From positions 40,549 to 104,548 of the forward strand of contig VCJN01003055.1 of the NCBI GenBank assembly GCA_006384855.1: a DNA stretch of 64,000 bases, read 5' to 3'. The notes under the pieces were generated by a model. That model did not search any database. It was not told the origin of the DNA and saw nothing but the letters and a program-made list of their open reading frames with translations. The translations under genes and the position numbers were made by a program. The number at the start of each line of letters is the position of its first letter. Within the stretch, counting starts at the first letter, position 1. Source of the DNA: Tetraselmis striata (taxonomy: Eukaryota > Chlorophyta > Chlorodendrophyceae > Chlorodendrales > Chlorodendraceae). Below are positions 62,311 through 64,000 of the stretch, piece by piece.

Positions 62311-64000
62311 TGGAGGTCGGATCGCCGACTGAGTCGCCCGCTGACCCGCCCGCCCCCGGCGCAGCTCCGTTCCCGTATTTGGCTGCCCTCTGTTCGCCCG
62401 ACCATGCCGTCCCTGCCGGAGCCGAACGGCTCCGGACCAGCCCCGTTCCTGCGGCACCCCTCCTGCAGACAGCTGCGGAGGTCGCCTCTCTGTTTCCCCC
62501 TGCAACTGCGTCCGGCCCTCCGGCAATCGGTGGTCGCACCGCTGGCGGTAGCATATCGCCCGCTGCGGCTAGTAAGCAAGCGCCGGTTCTCACCACCCAA
62601 GACCAACCTCCTCCCCCAACACAGCCCGCAGCCACGCCCCGCCGTAACTTGAGTTTCGGAGGCACGCCTGGACCCGCCACGGATGGCTCGCACCGCCCGT
62701 CAGCTACTGCTGGTACTAGCGCAGCTCCGCCATCAACAACTACTGTTGGCAAGCCGCGGAGCAAGGATCGGCACAAGAAAGGGGAAGGCGGGGAAGCTCC
62801 CCACAACCTGAAGTTGTCGCACTCTGCATTTCAACAATTTAAAGATCTGCGAGCAAGGACTGCCATGGCAATGATGCAGCCATTTCAGACGCTATCGCCG
62901 CGCTTCACGAGAAGCTAGACGCACGTCAGGGTGCATCAGGAGGTCGCGCAACTGTTGGGCCCAGGGACAGCCCTAGCCCCTGGAAGCCACCACCTTCAAA
63001 GCGTGCTAAGGTTAGTTTATGGACGTCATGCTTGGTGATGAACATGTGTATTATCATTGCCTTTGATTTCATTGTGCACGGCATGCATGCATTTCACAAT
63101 GATATATCAGTGATAAAATAACCTGCAGCATTGAGATATGCAGCTCGCTGACTTCATGCATTGGGCTGGTATACCTGCAGCTCATGGAGAATGCTCCTTC
63201 CAATTATGAGGAGGTGGAATACAGCGAGCATGTCGAAGCTTTTAGTAGGGAACAACTGGCTGCTTTTTTGGGCATAAAATATGGCACGCGTCAAAATGAT
63301 TCTCTGGTGGAACTTGCACGCACAAAGCTTGCAGAGGCTGGGCAGTTGCTAGATGATTTCCAGATAATAAGCTGTAAGCAGGTCTCATAATATTTTATTG
63401 TTCACACATGCCAACTGCACTCCTTAGTGGAGAAACTGCAAGATCAGCGCACATGCCGTTGTGCACACTGTGATGGTCCTGTCAGCATTTCTTCGCAGGT
63501 AGATAGGAACCTGCGCCGTGCTGTCACATTCGCTTGCGGCAATGATAGCTGCAAGCTCCGGCACTAGCCTGCCTTCGTCTGGAATTCTTATAAAGGCATA
63601 GATTATGGAAAGCCGGGTGGGCGCGGTGGAGGGTTGGACCAGGCGTCAAAGGTGGCGATTCATGCCATGCTCACGTCAGGCGGGGGGCCTACCGGATTGA
63701 ATGAGTTCTGCGACGGCATGGGCCTGAATCGAGTTGCAAATCGCGACTTTTCAAAAGGCCAAGCCAGGTCGCCAGCTAGGCATCCCTCGCAGCGCCACAG
63801 AGCATGGAGGCGAGTCTATGTCTCTCCTAGACGCTATCACTTCATTGACTGAAGAAGAGCGTCATGCGCTGCTACATCGCGCTGCCCTAAGTCTAACCCA
63901 GTTAGATTGCTAGTAGATTGCCGCTTTGACGGCACCCGTAATGGATTTAATGGAAACGTTGTTCTCATCTGCGCCGATTCGAAAAAAGTGGTGCATATGG
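62311..64000 (+). mobile_element. Mutator-like (MULE-related) DDE transposase gene, 3' part outside window
   Basis: 62311-62918 opens a Pro/Ala/Ser-rich N-terminus (MEVGSPTESPADPP..). Later coding pieces: 63181-63384 (SNYEEVEYSEHVEAFSREQLAAFLGIKYG), about 63430-63560 with a C-x-C-x2-C..C-x4-C zinc-ribbon-like motif (CRCAHC..CGNDSC), about 63573-63850 (KVAIHAMLTSGG..GLNEFCDGMGLNRV) and 63900-64000 (VDCRFDGTRNGFNGNVVLI). The zinc ribbon, an A...G.G..GLN.FC..M.L helix and then a ..FDGT...GF.G.V..I strand with the first catalytic Asp is the order in Mutator-like transposases. One in-frame stop (63565) and unsettled introns mean it may be a damaged copy. Confidence 0.6.

Overview
The window is nuclear DNA of a eukaryote, most likely a green alga (a chlorophyte, plausibly near the volvocine lineage). 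The host genes are GC-rich and cut by many short GT-AG introns, their proteins look plant/algal, TGTAA sits downstream of several stop codons (the usual chlorophyte polyadenylation signal), and the retroelements are of types common in such algae. The lineage call is an inference. There is no prokaryotic operon structure, CRISPR array or rRNA, and I found no convincing tRNA.

Host genes. (1) 1-3389 (+): 3' part of a DED1/DDX3-type DEAD-box RNA helicase with RGG/GGY tails. (2) 5161-10484 (-): complete ABCE1/RLI1 ribosome-recycling ATPase, which I assembled from 11 exons including a GC-AG intron and a 9-nt terminal coding exon. It converges on the helicase. (3) 19237-22676 (+): complete MPP10, a U3 snoRNP/SSU-processome protein, in six exons. 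All three act in translation or ribosome biogenesis. (4) 27666-29917 (-) and 54809-56432 (-): two paralogous genes with a SANT/Myb-like N-terminal region and a C-terminal coiled coil, sharing one intron position and phase; I do not recognise the family. (5) Weaker candidates lie at 42672-42961 (-), 46867-48800 (-) and 37990-39140 (-).

Mobile DNA fills most of the rest. LINE family A (reverse transcriptase plus a PD...ExK-like nuclease) has a full-length-looking copy at 10.75-14.1 kb and 5'-truncated copies at 14.57-15.99 and 52.05-52.9 kb. LINE family B (Cys/His motif plus a restriction-like endonuclease region) has truncated copies at 17.88-18.72, 23.29-25.39 and 56.87-57.49 kb. A broken tyrosine-recombinase retroelement of PAT/TOC/DIRS style with long direct repeats spans about 30.76-35.83 kb. 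The right edge carries the start of a Mutator-like DDE transposase gene. Transposase-like remnants lie at 36.3-37.85 and 45.3-46.15 kb, and an unknown element with A/C-rich ORFs lies at 39.9-41.8 and 49.24-50.5 kb.

Repeats: a 370-bp satellite with an internal foldback (43.39-44.53 kb), several foldbacks and tandem arrays, a 165-bp (CA)n tract, and more than 20 homopolymer G/C runs of about 15 nt or longer. Many of these runs, read in the sense strand, are C tracts lying just inside introns after the 5' splice site. I regard this as the most unusual signal in the window.
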